A stretch of DNA of 62,722 nt from Mycobacterium sp. 1245805.9 (lineage in GTDB: Bacteria > Actinomycetota > Actinomycetes > Mycobacteriales > Mycobacteriaceae), in the NCBI RefSeq assembly GCF_001672915.1, contig NZ_LZKR01000100.1:1-62722 (forward strand), read 5' to 3'. Every line of letters starts with the position of its first letter. The first letter of the stretch is position 1. The position numbers were made by a program, and so were the translations under genes. Below the pieces are notes generated by a model. The model was given only the letters and a program-made list of their open reading frames with translations, searched no databases and was not told where the DNA came from. Positions 56,216 to 62,722 of this stretch are shown here, piece after piece.

Positions 56216-57700
56216 ATGGCCGCCACTATCAGCACCCCGAACTATCTGCTCGATCAGGCGCGCCGCCGGTTGACCCCGTCGTTCAACAACTTCCCCGGCA
56301 TGGGCCTGGTCGAACGCAGGCTGCTCAACACCCAGTTCCCCGAGCACAAGCTCGCCGACCCGCCGCCGGGCAGCGGGCTCAAGCCGGTCCTCGGTGACGC
56401 GGGGCTGCCGGTCCTCGGGCACATCATCGAGATGCTGCGCGGTGGACCCGACTACCTGTTGTTCCTGTACCAGACCAAGGGCCCGGTCGTCTTCGGGGAC
56501 TCGCCGGTGTTGCCGGGCGTCGCGGCGCTGGGCCCCGACGCGGCGCAGGTCATCTACTCCAACCGCAACAAGGACTACTCCCAGCAGGGCTGGGTGCCGG
56601 TGATCGGTCCGTTCTTCCACCGCGGGCTGATGCTGCTCGACTTCGAAGAGCACATGTTCCACCGGCGGATCATGCAGGAGGCGTTCGTCCGGTCCCGGCT
56701 CGTCTCCTACGTCGAGCAGATGGACAAGGTCATCACGAAAACGGTCGCCGACGACTGGGTGGTCAACGACGCGCGCTTCCTCCTCTATCCGGCGATGAAG
56801 GAGCTGACCCTCGACATCGCCTCGATGGTGTTCATGGGCCACGCGCCGGGCACCGACCGCGAGCTGGTGACCAAGGTGAACAAGGCGTTCACGGTCACCA
56901 CCCGCGCCGGCAACGCGATCATCCGCACCGGTGTCCCGCCGTTCACCTGGTGGCGCGGCCTGAAGGCCCGCGAACTGCTGGAGAACTACTTCCGCGAGCG
57001 CGTCAAGGAACAGCGCGGGAAGGACGGCAACGACCTGCTGTCGGTGTTGTGCCAGACCGAGGACGAGGACGGCAACAAGTTCTCCGACGAGGACATCGTC
57101 AACCACATGATCTTCCTGATGATGGCCGCGCACGACACGTCGACGTCGACGGCCACCACGATGGTCTACCAGCTGGCCGCCCACCCGGAGTGGCAGGAGC
57201 GCTGCCGCGACGAGTCGGACCGCCTGATCGGCGACGGGCCGCTCGACATCGACTCCCTCGAGAAGCTCGAGTCGCTGGACCTGGTGATGAACGAGTCGAT
57301 CCGGCTGGTGACGCCGGTGCAGTGGGCCATGCGCCAGACCGTGCGCGACACGGACCTGCTGGGCTACTACATCCCGAAGGGCACCAACGTGATCGCCTAT
57401 CCCGGGATGAATCACCGGCTGCCGGAACTCTGGACGGATCCGCTGAAGTTCGACCCGGACCGGTTCACCGAGCCGCGCAGCGAGCACAAGCGGCACCGCT
57501 ATGGGTGGACGCCGTTCGGCGGTGGCGCGCACAAGTGCATCGGAATGGTGTTCGGGCAGTTGGAGATCAAGTCGATCCTGCACCGCCTGCTGCGCCGCTA
57601 CCGGCTGGAGCTGCCCCGCCCGGGGTACCAGGCCGAGTGGGACTACGGCGGCATGCCGGTGCCCAAGGACGGCATGCCGATCTTGCTGCGCCGGCTGTAA
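56216..57700 (+). CDS. cyp136: cytochrome P450 CYP136
   Basis: 494 residues from an ATG at 56216 with GAAGGAG upstream. I-helix AAHDTSTST, ExxR (ESIR), and the haem loop FGGGAHKCIG with ligand Cys441. N-terminal region (TPNYLLDQARRRLTPSFNNFPG) matches CYP136. It is a monooxygenase of unknown substrate, under the palindrome at 56125. Confidence 0.94.
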   Translation: MAATISTPNYLLDQARRRLTPSFNNFPGMGLVERRLLNTQFPEHKLADPPPGSGLKPVLGDAGLPVLGHIIEMLRGGPDYLLFLYQTKGPVVFGDSPVLPGVAALGPDAAQVIYSNRNKDYSQQGWVPVIGPFFHRGLMLLDFEEHMFHRRIMQEAFVRSRLVSYVEQMDKVITKTVADDWVVNDARFLLYPAMKELTLDIASMVFMGHAPGTDRELVTKVNKAFTVTTRAGNAIIRTGVPPFTWWRGLKARELLENYFRERVKEQRGKDGNDLLSVLCQTEDEDGNKFSDEDIVNHMIFLMMAAHDTSTSTATTMVYQLAAHPEWQERCRDESDRLIGDGPLDIDSLEKLESLDLVMNESIRLVTPVQWAMRQTVRDTDLLGYYIPKGTNVIAYPGMNHRLPELWTDPLKFDPDRFTEPRSEHKRHRYGWTPFGGGAHKCIGMVFGQLEIKSILHRLLRRYRLELPRPGYQAEWDYGGMPVPKDGMPILLRRL

Positions 57701-57706
57701 GGCCGG

Positions 57707-58180
57707 TCACGCCAACAGCCGGTTGGCGCACGCGATCACCGCGCGCAACGCCGACTGGGTCGGGTCTTCCGAGAGGCCCATCGCCCACTCGGCGCGAATC
57801 CCGTTGCTGCCGCGGATAAACGTGGCCGTCGCGGCGCCGCAACGGATCTGGTGAAACCGCAACATCTCCACCGTGATTCCGCGCTCGTGCAGCATCGCGG
57901 TGAGGGCGGCGATCGGACCGCTGGCGGCGGCGGTCGACGTGCTGATGTGATCGCCGACGGCGATCATCGCTCGAAAGTTGCGGGCCTGGGGGCCGAGCCG
58001 CCCGGCGGGCCGCTCGGCGTCGGTGCACGCCCAGTGCCCCAGTCGCAGCGGGCCGGCGGTGCGTCCGTAGGTGGCGACGAAGGCGTCCCACGACATCGCG
58101 TCGGCCTCCTCACGCAGCCCGCGCGGCAAGGCGGCGCCGAAGTGGTCGCCCAAGGGGGGAAGGGATTTGGTAAGAGCCAC
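57707..58180 (-). CDS. stand-alone LeuA regulatory-domain-like protein
   Basis: 157 residues from a GTG at 58180. The C-terminal two thirds (MIAVGDHISTSTAAASGPIAALTAML, HERGITVEMLRFHQIRCG, TQSALRAVIACANRL) resembles the allosteric leucine-binding dimerisation domain of 2-isopropylmalate synthase, without the catalytic TIM barrel. It could bind leucine or act as a regulatory partner. Its leader contains a 24-codon upstream ORF and alternative hairpins. Tail meets cyp136 with a 6-bp gap. Confidence 0.6.
   Translation of the reverse strand: MALTKSLPPLGDHFGAALPRGLREEADAMSWDAFVATYGRTAGPLRLGHWACTDAERPAGRLGPQARNFRAMIAVGDHISTSTAAASGPIAALTAMLHERGITVEMLRFHQIRCGAATATFIRGSNGIRAEWAMGLSEDPTQSALRAVIACANRLLA
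57710..57728. terminator. possible terminator hairpin
   Basis: CGCCAAC (57710-57716) pairs with GTTGGCG (57722-57728) across a 5-base loop, between cyp136 and the convergent LeuA-like gene, overlapping the latter's 3' end. No T tract. Confidence 0.35.
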
Positions 58181-58217
58181 GGTCTCGGTCTTCTCTGCTC
58201 AGCAGGGGTGACCGACG

Positions 58218-58286
58218 GTAGTAGCTTCCGACCCACAGCGGGGGGTCGGTCTGGGATCAGACCCCGCTGCGGGTGCTGGCTACTAC
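58218..58286 (-). promoter_or_regulatory. attenuator-like alternative hairpins
   Basis: On the minus strand: outer stem GTAGTAGC (58286-58279) with GCTACTAC (58225-58218); stem 1 GGTCTG-ATCC-CAGACC (58263-58248), which overlaps the stop of the upstream ORF; stem 2 CAGCGGGG (58269-58262) with CCCCGCTG (58243-58236); stem 3 CCGACCC (58249-58243) with GGGTCGG (58234-58228). Stem 2 excludes both stem 1 and stem 3. The outer stem's 5' arm holds the two GTA valine codons of the upstream ORF. This is the layout of a translation-coupled attenuator. Confidence 0.7.
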
Positions 58287-58331
58287 TGCCTTGTGCAAGG
58301 CACGCTGAAGAAGACGCACGAGCGCCGACAT
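58257..58331 (-). CDS. leader peptide (upstream ORF) of the LeuA-like gene
   Basis: 24 codons from ATG at 58331 to TGA at 58257. Leu at positions 4, 7, 8 and 12; Val at 5, 17, 18 and 24; the 17-18 pair is GTA GTA, a rare valine codon in high-GC DNA. The stop lies inside stem 1. No strong Shine-Dalgarno is visible. Leucine attenuators are reported for actinobacterial leuA; this leader would be a branched-chain sensor for a different gene. Confidence 0.6.
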   Translation of the reverse strand: MSALVRLLQRALHKAVVASTRSGV

Positions 58332-58415
58332 TAGACGTCGCGCGCCGGCAATGCAAATCCTTTTTGTGCGTCCCGGTAACTCATTGCCGGACAGGCGCTT
58401 TCGTGATCGAAGCCC

Positions 58416-59417
58416 CTATCCGTTCGGCCCGGGCGACGCGTCGAAGCGCAGGTAGGCCTGGATCGTCGTCCCGGCCGGCGTGGTGTGCGTGCGGACCAGG
58501 TCCGATATCGCATTGACCAGATACAGCCCACGGCTGGCCGGGCCGCTCGGGCCGGGGTCCAGGCGCCCCACCAGCGGGTCCCCAAGCCGCCCCGTGTCGC
58601 GCGCCTCGCAGACCAGGTGCTCGTCCTCGCGCCAGAAGGCCAGCCGGCAGGCCCCGTCCGTGTACATCAGGCTGTTGCTGGCCAGCTCCGTCGCGATCAG
58701 TTGCAGATCCTCGATGCCGTCCTGCGACATCCCCACCCAGCCGGCGTAGTCGACGGCGAACGAGCGGGCGAGCCGCAGGTCCGCCGACTTCCTGACCAGG
58801 TACGTGACGGCGCCCGGCTTGGCGGCGAGCGGCCGGTTGCAACGATCCAAGACCTCGTCGGGCGCGTATTCGGCGCTGCGATGCAGCGCGCCACCGCTCC
58901 ACAGCAGGGGGTGCGTCGCGCGGGCATCGGCCAGCACCTCGTCAGCCAGCACACTCGCGTCGTAGAGGCACAACCCGGTCGCGGGGTATCCGTCGAGGGC
59001 CGAGTTGACCAGCGCCTCGTGTTCGGAGCAGGCGACGATTTCCTCGTCGGTGCGTTCGGGCCAGGCGAGCTCGCTCACGATTCGCACCCGCCGACCCTGG
59101 TGTTCGTCGATGAAGGAACCCTCCATGGCCATGAATCGGCTCGGGTTGCGGCCGATCTCGGCGACGTCGGCCATCCGCACTTCCGCGGGGAATTCGCCGG
59201 GGCGGGGCAGCGCGTCGCGCAGCATGTCCAGCTTGTCGCCGGGCACCGCCACGAAAACGTCCTCGTCGCGCGCCAACCCGTCGACGACGAAGCGAACCAC
59301 AAAGTCCAGGTACTCCCCCTGCGAACGGTAGAGGAGCCCGGAATGAACGAAACCCGCATGGTCGGTATCCGTCCCCCCGAAGCCTCCCGTCACCGGCGCG
59401 CGCTCGCTTTCGATCAC
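58416..59417 (-). CDS. MEDS-domain/HATPase anti-sigma-type regulator
   Basis: 333 residues from a GTG at 59417 (GGGGGG nine bases before). The N-terminal MEDS domain (GFVHSGLLYRSQGEYLDFVVRFVVDGL, VPGDKLDMLRDAL) is followed by a RsbW-like ATPase domain: N-box LIATELASNSLMYTDGACR, G1 VCEARDTGRLGDPLVGR and G2 SRGLYLVNAISDLVR. Such proteins bind sigma factors or antagonists in stress switches. The sigma partner is not identified here. Confidence 0.87.
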   Translation of the reverse strand: MIESERAPVTGGFGGTDTDHAGFVHSGLLYRSQGEYLDFVVRFVVDGLARDEDVFVAVPGDKLDMLRDALPRPGEFPAEVRMADVAEIGRNPSRFMAMEGSFIDEHQGRRVRIVSELAWPERTDEEIVACSEHEALVNSALDGYPATGLCLYDASVLADEVLADARATHPLLWSGGALHRSAEYAPDEVLDRCNRPLAAKPGAVTYLVRKSADLRLARSFAVDYAGWVGMSQDGIEDLQLIATELASNSLMYTDGACRLAFWREDEHLVCEARDTGRLGDPLVGRLDPGPSGPASRGLYLVNAISDLVRTHTTPAGTTIQAYLRFDASPGPNG

Positions 59418-59502
59418 AAGTGCCAACCCCCCTGCTGGACCGGCCGTTCGTCATTCCCCCTCCCAATACCCGATAAGGCCATTCGGTATGCGCACGAACG
59501 CG

Positions 59503-60951
59503 TCACAGCCACCACGAGGCCGCGGCGTCGAGGTGGCGCCGGATGCGATACCGGGCGAGGCTGTCGTCGCCGGCCTCGATCGCCTGCAGGATCCGCAGAT
59601 GCGCGTGCTCGACGGCGACGACGTCGGCCCAGTTCGGCTCCGTCCGCGCGGTGCTGGACCAGTGCCGGCGAAACAGCTCGATGATGATGCGAAGGAACAG
59701 GTCCAGCAGCGCGTTGCCAGCCAGTTGGGCCAATCCAAGGTGGAAGCGGGCCTCCTCGGCGACGGCCTTGCGCACGTCCCCGTCGTGGCTCCCCGAACGG
59801 GTCGCCACAAACGCCGCCACCTCGGACTCGCTGCGGCGCTTGACGATCCGGGCGACGTTGTCGATCTCGATGGCGTCGCGAACGCAGCGCAGGTCTTCCC
59901 GGGTCGGCCTGCGGTACTGCAGGTACAGGGCGATGGTGTCGATGCTGGCCTCGGCGTGCGGCGTGGTGACGATCAGGCCGCCACCCGGCCCGCGCCGCAT
60001 CCGCGCGACCGAGTGATATTCGAGCAACCGCACCGCCTCCCGGAACACCGCGCGGCTGACCCGGTAGCGCTCCAGCAGGGCCGTCTCCGTCCCGAACACG
60101 GAGCCGACCCGCCAGCCGTCGGCGGCGATCTCGTCGCCGATGGTGGCGGCCAGCATCTCGGCGAGTTTGCCGTGCGGCGCGTCACCTTCGAGGGACAGGC
60201 CCGGCCGGAGCCGGCGCACCCCGCGCGGCCGGGTTCCCTCGCCGGGGTAATGGCGCTGCAGCCAGGACGTCACCGCTTCGACGTGGCGTTCGGAAAGCGT
60301 CTTGGCCCGCGCCGCATCGCCGGCGGTGACGGCGGCGACGAGCCGCGAGTGGTCGCGGTGCATGTGCTCGACCGCCTCGATGGCCTCGGTCGACGAGTCG
60401 GTCCGCGACTGCAGGGCGTAGCGCGTGGTGAGCCGCATCAGGATGTCGATGAACAGTTGCAGGACCGGGTTTTTGGATTGCTCCGCCAGCGCGATGTGGA
60501 ACTCGTCGCGCGGCGCCGGCAGGCCGGGCCGCCACTGCTCCTGCGCCCGCAACACCGCGCGCAGCCGCTCGATGCCGGCTTCGTCGATGCGTTCCGCCGC
60601 AAGGGAGGCCGCCAGCGGCTCGAGCACCAGGCGCGCGTTGAGCAGGTCGACCAGCGTGGTGCCCAGGTACTCGAGGTAGATCACCACGGCGCGGGTCGCC
60701 GGGCCGGCGTCCGGCCGGCAGATCAGCAGCCCGCCGCCGGGTCCGCGGCGCATCCGGGCGACCTGGTGGTGTTCGACCAGGCGAACGGCCTCGCGCAGCA
60801 CCGATCGGCTCACGCCGTAGCGCTGTTGCAGGGCGTGTTCGGAGCCGAGCGATTCGCCGACGGTCCAGCCGCGCCGGACGATGTCCGCCTCGATCTGGCG
60901 GGCAATCTGTGCGGCCAGTTTGTCCGCGGGGCCGGAATCGCGCTGTGCCAC
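59503..60951 (-). CDS. double GntR/FadR-type transcriptional regulator (Rv3060c type)
   Basis: 482 residues from a GTG at 60951. Two full copies of a wHTH plus FCD domain: first HTH SEHALQQRYGVSRSVLREAVRL with MRRGPGGGLLICRPD, second TETALLERYRVSRAVFREAVRL with MRRGPGGGLIVTTPH. Each is followed by helical FCD sequence (metal/acyl-binding in FadR relatives). A single chain thus mimics a GntR dimer. Lipid metabolism genes adjoin on the left side. Confidence 0.9.
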   Translation of the reverse strand: MAQRDSGPADKLAAQIARQIEADIVRRGWTVGESLGSEHALQQRYGVSRSVLREAVRLVEHHQVARMRRGPGGGLLICRPDAGPATRAVVIYLEYLGTTLVDLLNARLVLEPLAASLAAERIDEAGIERLRAVLRAQEQWRPGLPAPRDEFHIALAEQSKNPVLQLFIDILMRLTTRYALQSRTDSSTEAIEAVEHMHRDHSRLVAAVTAGDAARAKTLSERHVEAVTSWLQRHYPGEGTRPRGVRRLRPGLSLEGDAPHGKLAEMLAATIGDEIAADGWRVGSVFGTETALLERYRVSRAVFREAVRLLEYHSVARMRRGPGGGLIVTTPHAEASIDTIALYLQYRRPTREDLRCVRDAIEIDNVARIVKRRSESEVAAFVATRSGSHDGDVRKAVAEEARFHLGLAQLAGNALLDLFLRIIIELFRRHWSSTARTEPNWADVVAVEHAHLRILQAIEAGDDSLARYRIRRHLDAAASWWL

Positions 60952-60959
60952 GAGCTATC

Positions 60960-62153
60960 TCAACAGGTGAGCAACATGCATCCGGCGACGGGGCCACCGC
61001 CCACCGAAACCACGCCGACCTCGGGGCGTTTGGACACCTGGCGCTCCCCCGCGTCGCCGCGCAGCTGCAGGCACCCTTCATGCAAGGCCCAGTAGCCGTG
61101 CATGCGCCCCGCCGACAGCTGGCCGCCGTAGGTGTTCAGCGGCAGTTGGCCGTCGAGGGCGATGCGCGCGCCGCCCTCGACGAACGGCCCGGCCTCGCCG
61201 TCGCCGCACACCCCCAGCGCCTCCAGCCACGCGAGGGCGAGAAACGTGAAGCCGTCGTACAACTCGGCCAGCTCCAGGTCGGCGGGCGTCAACTGCGTGC
61301 GCGACCACATCTGGACCGTCGCGTCCGACATCGCCATCTTCGGGTAGTCGTCGCGGTGGAACCAGCCGCCGGCGCCGTCGGACCCGCCGATCGCCTCCAC
61401 CGCCACCGCGCGGTGCGGGCAGTCGCGGGCGTACTCGGCGTGCGACACCACCACCGCAATCGAACCGTCGATGGGGACGTCGCAGTCCAGCAGGCCGAAC
61501 GGCGTCGAGACCGGCCGCGCCGCCAGGTAGTCGGCCATGGTCATCGGTTCGCGGTAGACCGCAAGGGGATTCAGCGCGGCGTTGCGCCGACCGTTGAGCG
61601 CCAGCCAGCCCAGCTGTTCCTTGGTGGTCCCGTACAGCTCCATGTGGCGGCGGCAGTTCAGGGCCAACCAGTTCGCGGCGGAATAGGCGTGGGCCGCGAC
61701 CAGGTCGTTGACGTCGTCCATCGCGCCGACCGCCGGCTTCGGCGCGCCCTCGGGGGTCTCGAACATTCGCGCCAGCGGCGGCGCGGGCGCGTTTTCCTCC
61801 CGCTTGACCGGGACCGTTCCGCCGAGCATTTGTATCGTCCGGTAGATCACCACGTGGCGAGCGCGCCGCTCGGCGACCGCGCGGCACGCCGACATCACCG
61901 GGCTCAGCAGGCCCCCGGTGCCGAAGCCGGCCCCGCAGTCGGCCGCCTCGATGCGCAGTTCGGCGTTGACGTCCGCGGCCGGCGTGTCGCCGAGGGTGGC
62001 GATCCCGTCGATGTCGGCTGGCGACAGGCCGGCGTCCGCGATGGCGGCGCGCACCGACTCCATGGTCAGCTCCAGGCCGGGGATCCCGGTGCGACGGCCG
62101 ATGCGCGAGATGCCGAGGCCGGAGATGATCGCGTCTTTTTCGAAGTAGGTCAT
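60960..62153 (-). CDS. thiolase-like lipid-transfer protein
   Basis: 397 residues from the ATG at 62153 (MTYFEKDAIISG); ATG at 62162 is close. Thiolase fold of the SCP-x/ChsH/Ltp type: AISGLGISRIGRR-type start, GIATLGDTP, ELYDGFTFLALAWLEALG, LNTYGGQLSAGRMHGYWALHEG and GGGPVAGCMLLTC. Such proteins pair with DUF35 OB-fold proteins in steroid or fatty-acid side-chain cleavage; the divergent DUF35 gene next door fits. Catalytic thiolase cysteine not evident. Confidence 0.88.
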   Translation of the reverse strand: MTYFEKDAIISGLGISRIGRRTGIPGLELTMESVRAAIADAGLSPADIDGIATLGDTPAADVNAELRIEAADCGAGFGTGGLLSPVMSACRAVAERRARHVVIYRTIQMLGGTVPVKREENAPAPPLARMFETPEGAPKPAVGAMDDVNDLVAAHAYSAANWLALNCRRHMELYGTTKEQLGWLALNGRRNAALNPLAVYREPMTMADYLAARPVSTPFGLLDCDVPIDGSIAVVVSHAEYARDCPHRAVAVEAIGGSDGAGGWFHRDDYPKMAMSDATVQMWSRTQLTPADLELAELYDGFTFLALAWLEALGVCGDGEAGPFVEGGARIALDGQLPLNTYGGQLSAGRMHGYWALHEGCLQLRGDAGERQVSKRPEVGVVSVGGGPVAGCMLLTC

Positions 62154-62216
62154 GTGCACCATCCGTCCCAGCAACCCGTCACCCACACCGAACCAATAGA
62201 GTGTACTGTATTTGCC

Positions 62217-62549
62217 GTGTCAGGCGAGTTGCTCATCGAACACTGCGACGCGTGCGCGCGCTGGGTGCACCCGGCGGCCGGCGAATGCCGGGACTGCGGC
62301 GGCCCGCTGGTGGCGCGGCCGGTTTCGGGACGTGGCACGGTGTTCACCTACACGGTGAACCACCACCCGTACAACCCGGAGATCCCGACGCCCTACGTGA
62401 TCGCGATCGTCGAGCTCGCCGAGCAGAGCGGGCTGCGGGTGGCCGCCAACATCGTTGGCTGCGAACCGGATTCGGTGACGTGCGGCCTGCCCGTCGCCAT
62501 CCAGCCCGAGAAGGGCAGCGGCGGCGCGCCACAATTCGCCCCTGCCTAG
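62217..62549 (+). CDS. DUF35 zinc-ribbon/OB-fold acyl-CoA-associated protein
   Basis: 110 residues from a GTG at 62217 (VSGELLIEHCDAC). Rubredoxin-like zinc ribbon CDAC...CRDCGG, then an OB-fold with GRGTVFTYTVNHHPYNPEIP and YVIAIVELAEQSGLRVAANIVG. DUF35 proteins bind acyl-CoA and pair with thiolase-like proteins such as the divergent gene. Probable partner in a two-subunit aldolase/thiolase complex. Confidence 0.88.
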   Translation: MSGELLIEHCDACARWVHPAAGECRDCGGPLVARPVSGRGTVFTYTVNHHPYNPEIPTPYVIAIVELAEQSGLRVAANIVGCEPDSVTCGLPVAIQPEKGSGGAPQFAPA

Positions 62550-62558
62550 CCCTTTCCT

Positions 62559-62620
62559 CGCGAGCGTGCGCAGAATGCCGCTCCGTGCGGCGTGTCGTCG
62601 TACAAACATGCACGCTCGCG
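62559..62620 (+). repeat. 62-bp palindromic intergenic repeat, copy 2
   Basis: CGCGAGCGTGC (62559-62569) and GCACGCTCGCG (62610-62620) are perfect 11-bp terminal inverted repeats. The element is the inverted relative of the one at 13228-13289 (about 52 of 62 matching by my count). It lies between the DUF35 gene and the acyl-CoA dehydrogenase tail. Confidence 0.75.
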
Positions 62621-62629
62621 CAACGAAAC

Positions 62630-62722
62630 CTAGTTGATCAGCGGGTCGCGCGGCATGACGATCGCCGGCGGCACCTCCGAGGTGACCCGCAACCAGATCG
62701 CCGAGCGGATCCTGGGCATGCC
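62630..62722 (-). CDS. acyl-CoA dehydrogenase C-terminus, apparently disrupted by an inversion at the right edge
   Basis: On the minus strand the last codons read MPRDPLIN and stop (62656 to 62630), a typical mycobacterial FadE ending. But 62652-62722 read on the plus strand gives GMTIAGGTSEVTRNQIAER followed by ILGM, which is the sequence that should come immediately before MPRDPLIN on the minus strand. The segment is bounded by GGCATG and CATGCC. In M. tuberculosis, fadE22 lies here on the minus strand. Either a small inversion or a contig-end artefact. Confidence 0.65.
   Translation of the reverse strand, partial: GMPRIRSAIWLRVTSEVPPAIVMPRDPLIN

Noticed and set aside
59427..59502. SigF promoter (GGGTAT) before the MEDS-ATPase gene
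   Set aside because: The -10-like hexamer is there but I could find no GGTTT-type -35 at the required distance.

Overview
The window is high-GC actinobacterial DNA from a slow-growing Mycobacterium. From about 2.4 kb to the right edge, gene content and order match, as I remember it, the M. tuberculosis block Rv3015c-Rv3061c (lpqA, trmU/mnmA, iscS, fixB-fixA, Rv3030-Rv3032, echA17, serB2, ctaD, fecB, adhC, nrdF2, nrdEIH, dinB2, cyp136). A PE_PGRS gene on the left edge argues against the M. avium complex, which lacks that family as far as I know. The Rv3017c-Rv3023c esx/PPE locus is absent. Species cannot be named from this alone. Both edges look like the ends of a draft contig: the left breaks inside a PE_PGRS repeat, and the right carries an apparently inverted acyl-CoA dehydrogenase tail.

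Layout. 1-2.3 kb: PE_PGRS, C-terminus off the window. 2.4-8.6 kb: MetE-like protein, LpqA lipoprotein, a small membrane protein, tRNA thiolation (iscS-mnmA), a PlsC acyltransferase and a GNAT-like protein. 8.8-10.6 kb: electron-transfer flavoprotein fixA-fixB. 10.8-14.5 kb: methyltransferase, GH57 and GT4 genes of methylglucose lipopolysaccharide/glucan synthesis. 14.5-18.5 kb: accessory genes including MarR-TspO-photolyase. 18.6-32.6 kb: conserved core (DUF4333 lipoprotein, methyltransferases, echA17-Nudix-ABC, serB2, ctaD, fecB, adhC). 33-36 kb: small proteins, a Tat-exported MsrB and nrdF2. 36-44 kb: redox enzymes each paired with a TetR or AraC regulator. 44-48.7 kb: MmpS/MmpL exporter with a methyltransferase, not in the M. 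tuberculosis order. 48.9-51.8 kb: nrdH-nrdI-nrdE. 52-57.7 kb: FMN reductase/TetR, dinB2, SDR, TetR, cyp136. 57.7-62.7 kb: LeuA-domain-like protein with a leader-peptide attenuator, MEDS/ATPase anti-sigma-like protein, double GntR regulator, thiolase-like and DUF35 proteins, acyl-CoA dehydrogenase tail.

Regulation is the most informative part. Six TetR genes lie between 35 and 56 kb. Five have a good palindrome in their own or a divergent promoter, and the sixth has a weaker candidate in front of a neighbouring monooxygenase. One palindrome overlaps the start codon of an apparently leaderless gene, and one pair frames a consensus -35/-10 promoter. nrdF2 and nrdHIE carry paired NrdR-type boxes with the same 32-bp spacing. 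Upstream of the LeuA-domain-like gene, a 24-codon upstream ORF with tandem GTA valine codons runs into mutually exclusive hairpins. This looks like branched-chain amino acid attenuation of a gene that is not leuA itself, and it is the strongest candidate here for an undescribed system.
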